The notes beneath the pieces were generated by a model that made no database searches, was not told the origin of the DNA, and saw only the letters and a program-made list of their open reading frames with translations. Below are positions 1 to 7,553 of a DNA stretch of 64,000 nucleotides, piece after piece (the first letter of the stretch is position 1; the number at the start of each line of letters is the position of its first letter). The stretch covers positions 1-64,000 of the forward strand of contig CANSKS010000005.1 in NCBI GenBank assembly GCA_947647615.1. Direction: 5' to 3'. Both the position numbers and the translations under genes were made by a program. Source of the DNA: an uncultured Neglectibacter sp. (GTDB taxonomy: Bacteria; Bacillota; Clostridia; Oscillospirales; Acutalibacteraceae).

Positions 1-18
1 TCTAAGAAAGACAAGGAA

Positions 19-86
19 AGCTTTCCTCAATAAAATTCACCGCAAGGTGAATTTCTTAGGGGAAATCGGATCCCGATTTCCCCTTA
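19..86. repeat. two-stem repeat, copy 1
   Basis: The unit holds two consecutive perfect hairpins. Stem A is 33-41 with 46-54 (9 bp, GCAA loop) and stem B is 59-69 with 73-83 (11 bp, ATC loop). It begins with a CTTTCC-type lead and ends in CCCTTA, as the other copies do. The unit resembles REP/BIME-like or small mobile palindromic elements; its function is unknown. Confidence 0.75.
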
Positions 87-191
87 CGCAAAAGGGAAGT
101 TTCTGCCTTTGCCAGGAGCTACTGCTTTTTGCGTTTTACTTTTCTTTTTTAGAAGGGGGCACAGCCCCCTTCTACCCCCATATTTCGGGGA

Positions 192-265
192 CAAGCTTCC
201 CGCAATAAAATTTGCCGCAGGCAAATTTCGTAGAGAAAATTGGAACCCAATTTTCTCTTCCCCTT
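192..265. repeat. two-stem repeat, copy 2
   Basis: Same layout as copy 1. Stem A is 208-216 with 220-228 (9 bp, built on TTTGCC/GGCAAA) and stem B is 233-243 with 247-257 (11 bp, GAGAAAATTGG and its complement). Both stems differ in sequence from copy 1 yet still pair fully, so the differences are compensatory. Confidence 0.75.
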
Positions 266-287
266 ATTGAACCCCCACGTTTCCAGT

Positions 288-362
288 TAGCTTCCCGCGA
301 TAAAATTCACCGCAAGGTGAATTTCGTAGACGAAAGCGGACCCCCGATTTCGTCTTCCCCTT
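288..362. repeat. two-stem repeat, copy 3
   Basis: Stem A is 303-311 with 316-324 (9 bp, GCAA loop, same arms as copy 1). Stem B is 329-339 with 344-354 (GACGAAAGCGG arm, 10 of 11 positions paired, one G/A mismatch). The unit is preceded by AGCTTCCCGC and followed by TTCCCCTTA like copy 2. Confidence 0.75.
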
Positions 363-570
363 ACTACCCCCAAGCTTTTGGGGCAGCTACCCTCTATTAA
401 ATTTGCCCAAGCAGGGCTTGGGGCGGCAGCCCCAAAAAGGTAATTTTAAAAACGTCAGTTTTTAATCTCCCTCGCGCAACGACGGGGCCAAGAGGATGCA
501 AGAGCTATCCTTGCGCGAAATCGATGAACCAGGGCGGGCTGCTTTGCCTAAGAAAAATAGGGAAAGCAGC

Positions 571-672
571 CCGCAATAAAATTTGCCGTAGTAGGCAAAA
601 TGAAGAAAGCTTCCCTTTCTGAAATTCCCGTGAGGGAATTTCTTAGGGGAAATCGGATCCCGATTTCCCCTT
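571..672. repeat. two-stem repeat, copy 4 plus half copy
   Basis: A half unit (stem 582-587 with 594-599, TTTGCC/GGCAAA) is followed by a full unit. In the full unit stem A is 621-629 with 634-642 (9 bp) and stem B is 646-656 with 660-670 (11 bp, identical to stem B of copy 1). The half unit shows that the modules can be lost separately. Confidence 0.7.
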
Positions 673-913
673 TGGATCACCGATTTTGTCTTTCCGTCAC
701 AGCTTACGCCGTGTCACCTCCCTTTATACAAGGGAGGCCTTAATACTGCGCAAAATTCCAGACCGCACGGTACACCGATACTGTAAGCGCGCCCTTCATC
801 AGTTCGAAAAATTCCCATTCATTGGTTTGTATTATCCTACCATACACCTTTAAATCTATATAAGAACAAGCCCGGCAGACATTACTGCCAGGCCTGAAGT
901 TCCCAAATAAATA

Positions 914-937
914 GCCCTCCGGTAACTGCCGGAGGGC
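914..937. other. strong G+C hairpin
   Basis: A perfect 9-bp stem, GCCCTCCGG at 914-922 with its complement at 929-937, has a 6-base loop. On the plus strand it is followed by CAAAATGCTGTTTTT, a poor U-tract, so it may be a weak terminator for transcription entering from the left. Confidence 0.4.
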
Positions 938-984
938 CAAAATGCTGTTTTTGGGTACATGTACTATATAACATACCATATCTC

Positions 985-1024
985 AGAAAAAAAGTCTAGT
1001 CTTTTTTTCTTTTTCTGGTATACT
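985..1024 (+). promoter_or_regulatory. probable helD promoter with inverted repeat
   Basis: TATACT at 1019-1024 is preceded by TGG, an extended -10 arrangement. No good -35 hexamer is present. A perfect 10-bp inverted repeat (985-994 with 1001-1010, 6-base loop) sits where the -35 should be, so it could be an operator or the weak terminator of an upstream unit. Confidence 0.45.
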
Positions 1025-1119
1025 TTTTGAGTACCCGAAGGCCCGGGGGAACGCCGGGCAGAAAAGGGGAAAAAGTACGGTTAAAAAAAGAAAGAAGAAG
1101 AAAGGAAGGTGGCCAGAAC

Positions 1120-3192
1120 ATGGAACAGGAAAAGAAACAGCCGGAGCAGGCGGAGCCCTGTATGCCCGAGGAAACGGCCCATTTGGAAGCCATTGAAAAA
1201 ATGATCGATTTGGAGCTTTTGGAAGCGGAGCGTACCGTGGAGCAAATGGATGAGGAATACCGGGAAACGCAGCTCTATATGGCAGAGCACCGGAACGAGG
1301 GCGACGCCAAAGAAATGTTTCAAAGCGAAATGGCCCTGCGGCAAATCGATTCCTTGGGGACTTCGGCGGTGTTGTTCCGGGATAAGCTGAAAAAAACAAA
1401 AAATTCCCCCTATTTTGCCCGGATCGATTTTTCCCCTCAGGGAACCGGAGAGACGTTTCCCTACTACATTGGCCTTTACGCCTTCCACCACCAAAAGCAG
1501 TTAAAAATTATCGATTGGCGCGCCCCGGTGGCCAGCATGTTTTACGATTACGAACTGGGCCCCGCCCAATACGACGCTCCCGAAGCCCACGTAGAGGGGG
1601 AGCTGGTGTTAAAGCGCCAGTTTAAAATTCAGGAGGGCAAGCTGGAATATGCTTTCGACAGCTCCCAGAATATACAGGACGATATTCTGCAAAAAGAGCT
1701 TGCCCATACCTCGGACGAGAAAATGAAATCTATCATTTCCACCATTCAGAAGGAACAAAACCAGATCATTCGAAACGAAAAGGCCCATACCCTGATCATT
1801 CAGGGAGTGGCGGGCTCCGGAAAAACCAGCATCGCTTTGCACCGGGTGGCCTTTTTGCTGTACCGGTTCCGGAACCGCTTAAAGGCCCAGAACATCACCA
1901 TCATTTCTCCCAATAAAGTGTTCGGCGATTACATTTCCAACGTGCTGCCGGAGCTGGGGGAGGAGCCCATCTTTGAGGCCAGTTTGGAAGATCTAGCTCT
2001 GGTTCAGTTGGAAGAGGGTATAGATTTTGTAGGGGACCGGAACCCCCTGGAGCCCCAAGACAAGGCTTGGGTAGAGCGGGTGAGATTTAAGGCCACCTCC
2101 GAGTTTGTAAAGCAAATGGACGAATACATAGAACGGCTGCCGGAAAACGCCTTCCAGGCGGAGGATTTCGTATTCCAGTCCTTTTCCGTGCCGGCGGAAT
2201 TCATCAAAAGCCGGGTGGAGATCTACCGGCGCTACCCCTTGATGAAGCGGTTGGAGCAAACGGCCGACGATATTTACAGCCGCCTGGAAAACGAATTTTT
2301 GCGGGAAGAGCAGCCCCCTCACCGAACGCGGATCTTCCAGGCTTTGAAAAAGATGCTGCGCCTGAAAACCACCCTGGCGGCTTACCGTGATTTTTACCGG
2401 TGGCTGGGAAAACCCAAAATGTATGTGCCGGTAAAAAAGGGCGTACTGGAATGGAACGATGTATTTCCCTATTTATATCTGCAGTCGGCTTTTACCGGCC
2501 TGCAGGAAAGCAGGCTCATCAAGCACCTTGTGATAGATGAAATGCAGGATTACAGCCCCATTCAATATGCGGTGCTGAACCGGCTGTTCCAATGTCCCAA
2601 AACCATTTTGGGCGATTTTGGCCAGTCTATCGACCCAAACCGCCAGTATACCTTGGAGGAGCTTCATGGCCTTTACGAAGGCTCCCAGCTGGTGCGGCTG
2701 GAAAAAAGCTACCGTTCTACCTACGAAATTATCCACTTTGCCAAAAGCATCGTAGAGCAGCAGGATTTTGAAGCAGTGGAGCGTCATGGAGAGGCGCCGG
2801 AGCTTCTCCTGTGCCAAACAGAAGAGGAAGAGCTTCAAAGGCTGGAAGAAAAATATCGCGCTTTCCAAAACAGCCAATATAACGCCTTGGGTATCGTCAC
2901 CCGTACCAACTCTCAGGCCCAGGCCCTTTACGAGAGGCTCAAAGACCGCTGCCCCGGCCTCCGGCTGGTGCTGCCAGAAAGCACCACCTTTGAAAACGGT
3001 CCCATGGTCCTTTCCATTCAAATGTCCAAAGGCCTGGAATTTGACGAAGTCATTGTGCCCAATGTGTCAGAAGAAGCCTACCATACCCAGTTCGACCGCA
3101 ACCTGCTTTATGTTGCCTGTACCCGGGCTATGCACAAGCTTTCCCTTACCTGTGCCGGAAAGCTCACGCACCTTTTGGAAGGACTGCTGTAA
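1120..3192 (+). CDS. helD: HelD-type UvrD/Rep superfamily 1 helicase
   Basis: Superfamily 1 ATPase of the HelD type, known in Bacillus as an RNA polymerase-binding recycling factor. The protein is 690 residues, near the usual 700-780. Walker A is GVAGSGKTS at about 229-237 and Walker B is VIDEMQD at about 471-477. The later motifs are DFGQSIDP, the QMSKGLEFDE segment and LLYVACTRA near the C-terminus. The N-terminal 100 residues are acidic and probably form the coiled-coil arm that enters the polymerase channel. I chose ATG 1120, which has GGAAGGTGG just upstream, over an in-frame TTG at 1027 whose extra residues are low-complexity basic. The gene is alone between its promoter and a terminator. 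HelD identity rather than another UvrD-like helicase is inferred from the long N-arm and the split motor layout. Confidence 0.88.
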   Translation: MEQEKKQPEQAEPCMPEETAHLEAIEKMIDLELLEAERTVEQMDEEYRETQLYMAEHRNEGDAKEMFQSEMALRQIDSLGTSAVLFRDKLKKTKNSPYFARIDFSPQGTGETFPYYIGLYAFHHQKQLKIIDWRAPVASMFYDYELGPAQYDAPEAHVEGELVLKRQFKIQEGKLEYAFDSSQNIQDDILQKELAHTSDEKMKSIISTIQKEQNQIIRNEKAHTLIIQGVAGSGKTSIALHRVAFLLYRFRNRLKAQNITIISPNKVFGDYISNVLPELGEEPIFEASLEDLALVQLEEGIDFVGDRNPLEPQDKAWVERVRFKATSEFVKQMDEYIERLPENAFQAEDFVFQSFSVPAEFIKSRVEIYRRYPLMKRLEQTADDIYSRLENEFLREEQPPHRTRIFQALKKMLRLKTTLAAYRDFYRWLGKPKMYVPVKKGVLEWNDVFPYLYLQSAFTGLQESRLIKHLVIDEMQDYSPIQYAVLNRLFQCPKTILGDFGQSIDPNRQYTLEELHGLYEGSQLVRLEKSYRSTYEIIHFAKSIVEQQDFEAVERHGEAPELLLCQTEEEELQRLEEKYRAFQNSQYNALGIVTRTNSQAQALYERLKDRCPGLRLVLPESTTFENGPMVLSIQMSKGLEFDEVIVPNVSEEAYHTQFDRNLLYVACTRAMHKLSLTCAGKLTHLLEGLL

Positions 3193-3220
3193 CGGTAGTT
3201 TTTAAGAGCATTTATGGCTG

Positions 3221-3256
3221 CCCACGCCATGAATTCCCATGGCGTGGGTTTTGGGT
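3221..3256 (+). terminator. helD terminator
   Basis: An 11-bp perfect stem (3221-3231 with 3238-3248) is followed by TTTTGGGTTTT, 28 bases after the helD stop codon. Confidence 0.7.
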
Positions 3257-3287
3257 TTTCCGGCGCGGCGAAAAAGCGAAGACCGCC

Positions 3288-3316
3288 TTGACATTTTTCC
3301 GGCATAATGGTATGAT
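3288..3316 (+). promoter_or_regulatory. promoter of the ECF S-component operon
   Basis: TTGACA at 3288-3293 and TATGAT at 3311-3316 are separated by 17 bp, close to the vegetative consensus. Transcription would start near 3323, leaving a leader of about 150 nt before the first gene. Confidence 0.8.
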
Positions 3317-3427
3317 AGCTACGTTATCCAGAAGGCTAACGGAAAAGCAGAAGCTTTTTTCCATCTTGCAAAGTATTGCAGACCAAACGAAACCAAGAAT
3401 GAAAAGATACTTAGAAGGTGTCATTGT

Positions 3428-3470
3428 CTTTCCAAAAAGAGAATGGCGCCTTTTTGTGTCTGGAAAGGAG
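3428..3470 (+). promoter_or_regulatory. leader hairpin covering the ribosome binding site
   Basis: CTTTCCA at 3428-3434 is complementary to TGGAAAG at 3461-3467, which is part of the GGAAAGGAG ribosome binding site of the next gene. An inner AAAAAG/CTTTTT pairing extends the stem. This could hold translation off, as in vitamin-responsive leaders of ECF genes, but I could not match the upstream leader to a known riboswitch class. Confidence 0.45.
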
Positions 3471-3475
3471 CTTCT

Positions 3476-4015
3476 ATGAAAAACCATATCAAGCTGTTAA
3501 AGGTGATTCTTTCTGCCTTGTTTTTGGCGATCGCCTATGTTTTGCCCTTTTTGACGGGACAAATTCCGGAAATTGGTTCCATGCTTTGTCCCATGCACCT
3601 TCCTGTCTTGCTTTGCGGCTTTCTCTGCGGCTGGCCCTGGGGGCTGGCTGTCGGGTTTATTGCCCCGCTGTTTCGCTCGCTCACGCTGGGGATGCCGCCG
3701 CTGTTCCCCACGGCTGTTTGTATGGCCTTTGAGGTTGCTGCCTATGGCGCGGTGGCGGGGTTAATGCACAAGCTGCTGCCCCGTAAAAAGCCCTATATCT
3801 ATTGCTCCCTGCTTATCGCGATGGTTGCCGGCAGGCTGGTTTGGGGAACCGCCATGTATATCTGCATGGGCATCAGCGGCGGCAGCTTTACCTTCGCGGC
3901 GTTCCTGGCGGGAGCGGTCACCAACGCGATTCCCGGAATTATCGTGCAGCTTGTGCTGGTCCCCGTTCTTGTTATGGTGCTGGATAATCCCAAAATCATC
4001 GACCTCAGGGAGTAA
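3476..4015 (+). CDS. ECF transporter S component
   Basis: Substrate-binding membrane subunit of an energy-coupling factor importer, which would share a T component and two ATPases encoded elsewhere. It is 179 residues with about five to six hydrophobic segments and the LTGQIPEIGSMLCPMH stretch typical of one clostridial S-component family. ATG 3476 follows GGAAAGGAG at a good distance; an in-frame ATG at 3443 has none. The next gene begins 12 bases after the stop and encodes a kinase, which suggests that the imported compound is phosphorylated on entry. The substrate is not readable from the sequence; nucleosides or a vitamin such as pantothenate are possibilities. No EcfT or EcfA gene is nearby. 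Confidence 0.82.
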   Translation: MKNHIKLLKVILSALFLAIAYVLPFLTGQIPEIGSMLCPMHLPVLLCGFLCGWPWGLAVGFIAPLFRSLTLGMPPLFPTAVCMAFEVAAYGAVAGLMHKLLPRKKPYIYCSLLIAMVAGRLVWGTAMYICMGISGGSFTFAAFLAGAVTNAIPGIIVQLVLVPVLVMVLDNPKIIDLRE

Positions 4016-4026
4016 ACAAAAAAACG

Positions 4027-5094
4027 ATGGAACACAACGAAAGAACCGCCGAATTGCTAAAGGCCCACTGCCGGGCCTACCCGAAGCTGCAGCCCCAAGA
4101 CCTGTTTAAATATCTTTACCAAAGCTCCTTCGGCTGTGAACATATGGTTTCTTCTTTAGAAGCCGTAACGGAGCGCATCCGCGGGGAAAGGGAGTGCCTT
4201 CTGGAAGGCGGCCGGCCCGGCATCGATATGCTGGACGGCGCCTATAGCCGCGTCCCCCTTGCCTGTTTAGATCGTGGCCTGAGCGTAGAAACCCTGGCAA
4301 AGCTTTTCTTTTTTTCCGCCAAGGAAGAGCCCGGCGGCAGGCCGGGATTGGAACGCCGGCTGGAAGTTGCCTGGGAGCTTGTAAAAAAAGGGGAGCTTCC
4401 CTTTTCTCAAACGGATTTTGAGGAAGCCCTTGAAGAATGGCAGGGAAAGGGGTACCCGGCTCTCCACCATTCCCGTGCCTTCCGCGAAGCCTACCGCCCG
4501 GCATACCGGGTGGTGGCAAACCGGTATGTGAAATTTTTGCCGCTTTTCGAAAGGCTGGACGGAATGCTGGAAAAGAGACGGACAGTGGTGGCTGTTGAAG
4601 GCGGCAGCGCCAGCGGAAAAACTACCCTTGGCGAAATGCTGGCAAGCCTATACGATGGTACGGTGTTCCATATGGATGACTTTTTTCTGCGTCCCGAGCA
4701 GAGGACGGCAGAACGCTACGAGGAGCCGGGAGGCAATGTGGACCGGGAGCGCTTTTTAGAAGAGGTGCTGCATCCTTTAAAAAAAGGAGAACCGGTGACC
4801 TATCGCAGGTTCGACTGTTCTACTTGGAAGATGGGCGCCCCGGTAGAGGTTATGCCTAAAAGGCTCACTGTTGTGGAGGGGGCCTATTCTATGCATCCGG
4901 AGCTTGCACCCTATTATGACCTTTCTGTGTTTTTGAGCATTTCTCCCCAGTTGCAAAAAGCGCGCATAGCAAAACGGAACACTCCCGAAACGGCCCGGCG
5001 GTTCTATGAGGAATGGATTCCCTTGGAACAGGTGTACTTTTCTAAGACACAGGCGCAGGCGCGATGCGACATTTCTGTTTTGATCTGCGAATAG
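4027..5094 (+). CDS. two-domain protein with uridine-kinase-like P-loop domain
   Basis: The 355-residue protein has two parts. Residues 1 to about 175 form an alpha-helical domain that I do not recognise. From about 185 on it is a P-loop kinase of the uridine kinase/phosphoribulokinase type, with VEGGSASGKTT as Walker A, HMDDFF as the following acidic motif and a YEEPGG-containing loop. Such kinases phosphorylate nucleosides, pantothenate or related small molecules. It lies 12 bases downstream of an ECF S-component, almost certainly in one operon, so it probably traps the imported substrate. The start is ATG 4027, with AGGGAG overlapping the end of the S-component gene. Stop is TAG. Substrate unknown; uptake plus phosphorylation is inference from the pairing. 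Confidence 0.7.
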   Translation: MEHNERTAELLKAHCRAYPKLQPQDLFKYLYQSSFGCEHMVSSLEAVTERIRGERECLLEGGRPGIDMLDGAYSRVPLACLDRGLSVETLAKLFFFSAKEEPGGRPGLERRLEVAWELVKKGELPFSQTDFEEALEEWQGKGYPALHHSRAFREAYRPAYRVVANRYVKFLPLFERLDGMLEKRRTVVAVEGGSASGKTTLGEMLASLYDGTVFHMDDFFLRPEQRTAERYEEPGGNVDRERFLEEVLHPLKKGEPVTYRRFDCSTWKMGAPVEVMPKRLTVVEGAYSMHPELAPYYDLSVFLSISPQLQKARIAKRNTPETARRFYEEWIPLEQVYFSKTQAQARCDISVLICE

Positions 5095-5262
5095 TCGAAT
5101 TCTGGCCCGTGCGATGGACCAATGGAGAAGAGAGGGCAGGTTTTTAAAGGAACGTTTTCTGTTTTAGTTAAATTTGCACGCCGAAGTTTACGTTTTGCAC
5201 CCTCAAGTGTCTTGCCGTTTTTTCGATAAAAAATTACTATTAAGAATAGGGGAGGCGGGAGC

Positions 5263-5862
5263 GTGACAACAGGAGAAAAATTAGCTTTGTTGCGGAAGAA
5301 AAGTGGGATGACCCAGGAGGAGCTCTCTGAACGTTTGGAGGTTTCCCGGCAATCGGTGTCCAGGTGGGAAATGAACGCTGCTTTCCCGGAAACAGAGAAG
5401 CTGATAAAGCTGAGCAAAATCTTTGGGGCCAGCATAGATTATTTGCTGCGGGAAGAGGTTTTGGAAAGCCGGGAAATTATCACCGGTATTTCTGCTGACG
5501 ATTGCTGTAAGTTCCTCCGTGACTGCGGTTATTTTTTCCTGGCTACCTCCGTGGGCGGCCAACCCAAGCTGAGACCTTTTGGGATGATCTATTCCCAGGG
5601 AAATGTCCTTTTTTTCGCTACCGATAAACGGAAAAGCGTATATTCGGAATTGCGGGCAAATCCCCAAATTGCCATTGCTTCCTACCACCTGCATACCCGA
5701 AAATGGCTCAGAATATTGGGGAAAGCAGAGGCCGAGAGCTCAGCTCTCATAAAAGAAGAGCTGAAGAATACATACCCATTGTTAAAGCAGAAATATCCGC
5801 AGGACACGGAAATGTTCCTGGCAGTTTTCAAATTGCTTGCCGAAGACATCCGCATGACCTAA
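5263..5862 (+). CDS. XRE-type HTH fused to PPOX-fold flavin domain
   Basis: 199 residues. Positions 1 to about 65 are a Cro/C1-type helix-turn-helix (MTQEELSERLEVSRQSVSRW). Positions about 80-199 match the split-barrel pyridoxamine-phosphate oxidase-like fold (FLATSVGGQPKLRPFGMI, then VYSELRANPQIAI). These barrels bind FMN, heme or F420. The fusion suggests a DNA-binding protein that senses a flavin or redox ligand. GTG 5263 is preceded by AGGGGAGGCGGGAG. The next gene, 13 bases on, is a stand-alone protein of the same fold, so the pair is likely an operon. The HTH and fold assignments are secure; the sensing role is inference. Confidence 0.75.
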   Translation: MTTGEKLALLRKKSGMTQEELSERLEVSRQSVSRWEMNAAFPETEKLIKLSKIFGASIDYLLREEVLESREIITGISADDCCKFLRDCGYFFLATSVGGQPKLRPFGMIYSQGNVLFFATDKRKSVYSELRANPQIAIASYHLHTRKWLRILGKAEAESSALIKEELKNTYPLLKQKYPQDTEMFLAVFKLLAEDIRMT

Positions 5863-5875
5863 AGGGGGAGAAAAA

Positions 5876-6313
5876 ATGAAAAAGCCAAGTCCGGAAGTAA
5901 AAAAGATCATGGCCGAAAGGTTTGGAAAAGATAATATCATGGCTTTAGCCACGGTAGAGAACGGCCTCCCTTATGTTCGCAATGTCAATGCCTTTTACGA
6001 GGATGGAGCCTTCTATGTGATCACTTACGGCCTTTCCAACAAGATGCGGCAGATAGAAAAAGAACCCACAGTGGCCCTTGCCGGAGAATGGTTTGCGGCA
6101 CACGGGAAAGGGAGCAGCCTTGGCTATTTTGGAAAAAACGAAAATAAAGACATTGCCGAAAAACTAAAAAAAGCCTTTTCCGCCTGGATCGATAACGGCC
6201 ACAACAATTTCGACGACGAAAATACCTGCATCCTTTGCATTCGGCTTACAGACGCTGTGCTCTTTTCTTATGGGACAAGATATGACTTGGACTTTACTGC
6301 CGGAGATGCATAG
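5876..6313 (+). CDS. pyridoxamine 5'-phosphate oxidase-family protein
   Basis: A 145-residue single-domain split-barrel protein (NIMALATVENGLPYVRNVNA, then SNKMRQIEKEPTVAL), the pattern of FMN-binding PPOX-like proteins in anaerobes. Substrate unknown. It begins 13 bases after the XRE-PPOX fusion gene with AAGGGGGAG upstream of ATG 5876, so the two are likely co-expressed. The fusion might regulate or pair with this protein. The gene ends before a bidirectional terminator shared with the convergent S66 peptidase gene. Confidence 0.75.
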   Translation: MKKPSPEVKKIMAERFGKDNIMALATVENGLPYVRNVNAFYEDGAFYVITYGLSNKMRQIEKEPTVALAGEWFAAHGKGSSLGYFGKNENKDIAEKLKKAFSAWIDNGHNNFDDENTCILCIRLTDAVLFSYGTRYDLDFTAGDA

Positions 6314-6386
6314 GCTTCGGAGCTTATGTGCTACCACTTCCCGCTCCGCCATAAAATTGTTTTCATTGTGAAAAAGAAGAGAAAAG

Positions 6387-6430
6387 AAAAAACGGAAGCT
6401 TTCCCCATACGGGCAGGGCTTCCGTTTTTT
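6387..6430. terminator. bidirectional terminator
   Basis: AAAAAACGGAAGC (6387-6399) pairs with its complement at 6418-6430. A-rich and T-rich arms serve both strands, between the PPOX gene on plus and the S66 peptidase on minus. Confidence 0.8.
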
Positions 6431-6478
6431 GTAAAAATCTCGTTTGGGGGAATTTCTCTCTCCATTCTCACCGCCAAG

Positions 6479-7402
6479 TCAGGGGCAATAATTCAGGGAG
6501 AGGCTTTCCGCATCCAGCACGGCCTTTCGCCCAATGGGAAGGATGGCGTGGTTTTTCCCGTGGCCAAAGTCGTCACAATACACCACAGGAATATGATGCC
6601 GCCGGCCCAGAAGGCCCAACCGGTCATACAATTGGGGGCAGGCTTTGTCTGAATAATTGCCGAAGAGCAGCCCCGTGACGGTTTTCATAAAATCGCTTTG
6701 CTCTATGTGGGCCAAAAACGCGCTTACCTGGCCCAGGCCACTGAATTTTTCGTGGTCTTCCAAAAATAAAATATGAGGCTCGTTCAGGCTTACTGGAAAG
6801 TATCCGGTGCCCAGCAGCAGGCAGAAATTCAAGGTGTAGCCGCCTACCAGAACACCCTCTGCCTTGCCGGGAGCCAAGGCGCGCCAGGAAGAGTTCTTTT
6901 CATGGGTGGTCATGGTATCGCTCAAAATGTGTCCTTCGAAATGACGGCGGTCGTAGCCGGTAGCTTCCGTGAAATAAACCGGGTTTTGCCCGTAATAGGT
7001 CTCCAGGCCCGTTATGGCCCAAATGGAATTCAAGATGGTGGTGCCGTCGCTGTAGCTGCAAATGCGCTTGGGGCTTTTCCGGAATTGCTCAAAGTCCAAA
7101 TGGGGCAAAAGCTCCGGACTGCCCTCGCCGCCTCCGAAAAGGATGTACTCCACCCTTTCGTCGGCCGCCAACTGGTTGAGATCGGCGCCCCGTTCCGCGT
7201 CAGAGGCCAAGTAGCCCCAGGTATCTTTGTACATGTTCTCTCCGGTAACTACTTGAAAGCCTTCTGCTTCCATTTTGCCGATGATGTTTTTATATTCCAG
7301 GCTCCAAGGAAGCTCTTGCCCCGGCACGGCTTCATATAAGGGAATATGGCTGGGAGAGCAAAGGCCTATGGTGCCGCCGGGCTTTAAGCAGGGTGCACGC
7401 AT
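6479..7402 (-). CDS. S66-family peptidase (LD-carboxypeptidase/MccF-like)
   Basis: 307 residues, the usual length for serine peptidase family S66. This family comprises LD-carboxypeptidases that trim murein tetrapeptides and MccF-type enzymes that cleave microcin C-like compounds. The YSDGTT motif carries the probable nucleophile Ser118, ILFLED gives a Glu near 215, and FGHGKNHAILPIG gives His281, completing the Ser-Glu-His triad. No signal peptide is visible, so it acts in the cytoplasm. The MccF-like branch seems likelier because of the substrate-loop sequence and cytoplasmic location, but that is an inference. The start ATG at 7402 has AAAGGCGG upstream. It is a single gene, convergent with the PPOX pair. 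Confidence 0.82.
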   Translation of the reverse strand: MRAPCLKPGGTIGLCSPSHIPLYEAVPGQELPWSLEYKNIIGKMEAEGFQVVTGENMYKDTWGYLASDAERGADLNQLAADERVEYILFGGGEGSPELLPHLDFEQFRKSPKRICSYSDGTTILNSIWAITGLETYYGQNPVYFTEATGYDRRHFEGHILSDTMTTHEKNSSWRALAPGKAEGVLVGGYTLNFCLLLGTGYFPVSLNEPHILFLEDHEKFSGLGQVSAFLAHIEQSDFMKTVTGLLFGNYSDKACPQLYDRLGLLGRRHHIPVVYCDDFGHGKNHAILPIGRKAVLDAESLSLNYCP

Positions 7403-7471
7403 GCGGTTTCCGCCTTTCTGTTATTTTTTTTCATTATATAAAACATGAAAGATTCCTGCAAGAGAAAAACC

Positions 7472-7524
7472 TTGACAATGGAGTTACTTAACAATATAAT
7501 ATAGTTATATAAATGAGTTATATT
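7472..7524 (+). promoter_or_regulatory. consensus promoter and candidate TetR operator
   Basis: TTGACA (7472-7477) and TATAAT (7495-7500) have a 17-bp spacer, a perfect consensus. Directly overlapping and downstream is an A/T-rich inverted repeat, AATATAA near 7493 with TTATATT near 7518, and a repeated AGTTATAT. Such a strong promoter next to a TetR gene suggests autorepression at this site. Confidence 0.7.
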
Positions 7525-7553
7525 ATTTTGTTTTGTGCGGCTGAGGAGGTATC

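Larger units (their letters stand above)
1..984. other. hairpin-rich non-coding region
   Basis: No convincing gene lies here. Open frames in it cross the repeat hairpins and lack ribosome binding sites or family resemblance. Besides the two-stem repeats listed separately, perfect stems are seen at 151-160/164-173 (10 bp, 3-base loop) and 536-545/563-572 (10 bp). None has a U-run placed like a standard terminator. The gene to the left is outside the window, so part of this may be its 3' region. Confidence 0.7.

Noticed and set aside
212-400. 62-codon open frame in the left repeat region
   Set aside because: It runs through repeat hairpins, has no ribosome binding site and its residues reflect the palindromes.
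740-979. 79-codon minus-strand frame
   Set aside because: It includes the strong hairpin at 914-937, shows no family resemblance and has no ribosome binding site.
1027-1119. 31-codon N-terminal extension of helD from a TTG
   Set aside because: The added residues are basic low complexity and overlap the promoter; the ATG at 1120 has a proper ribosome binding site.
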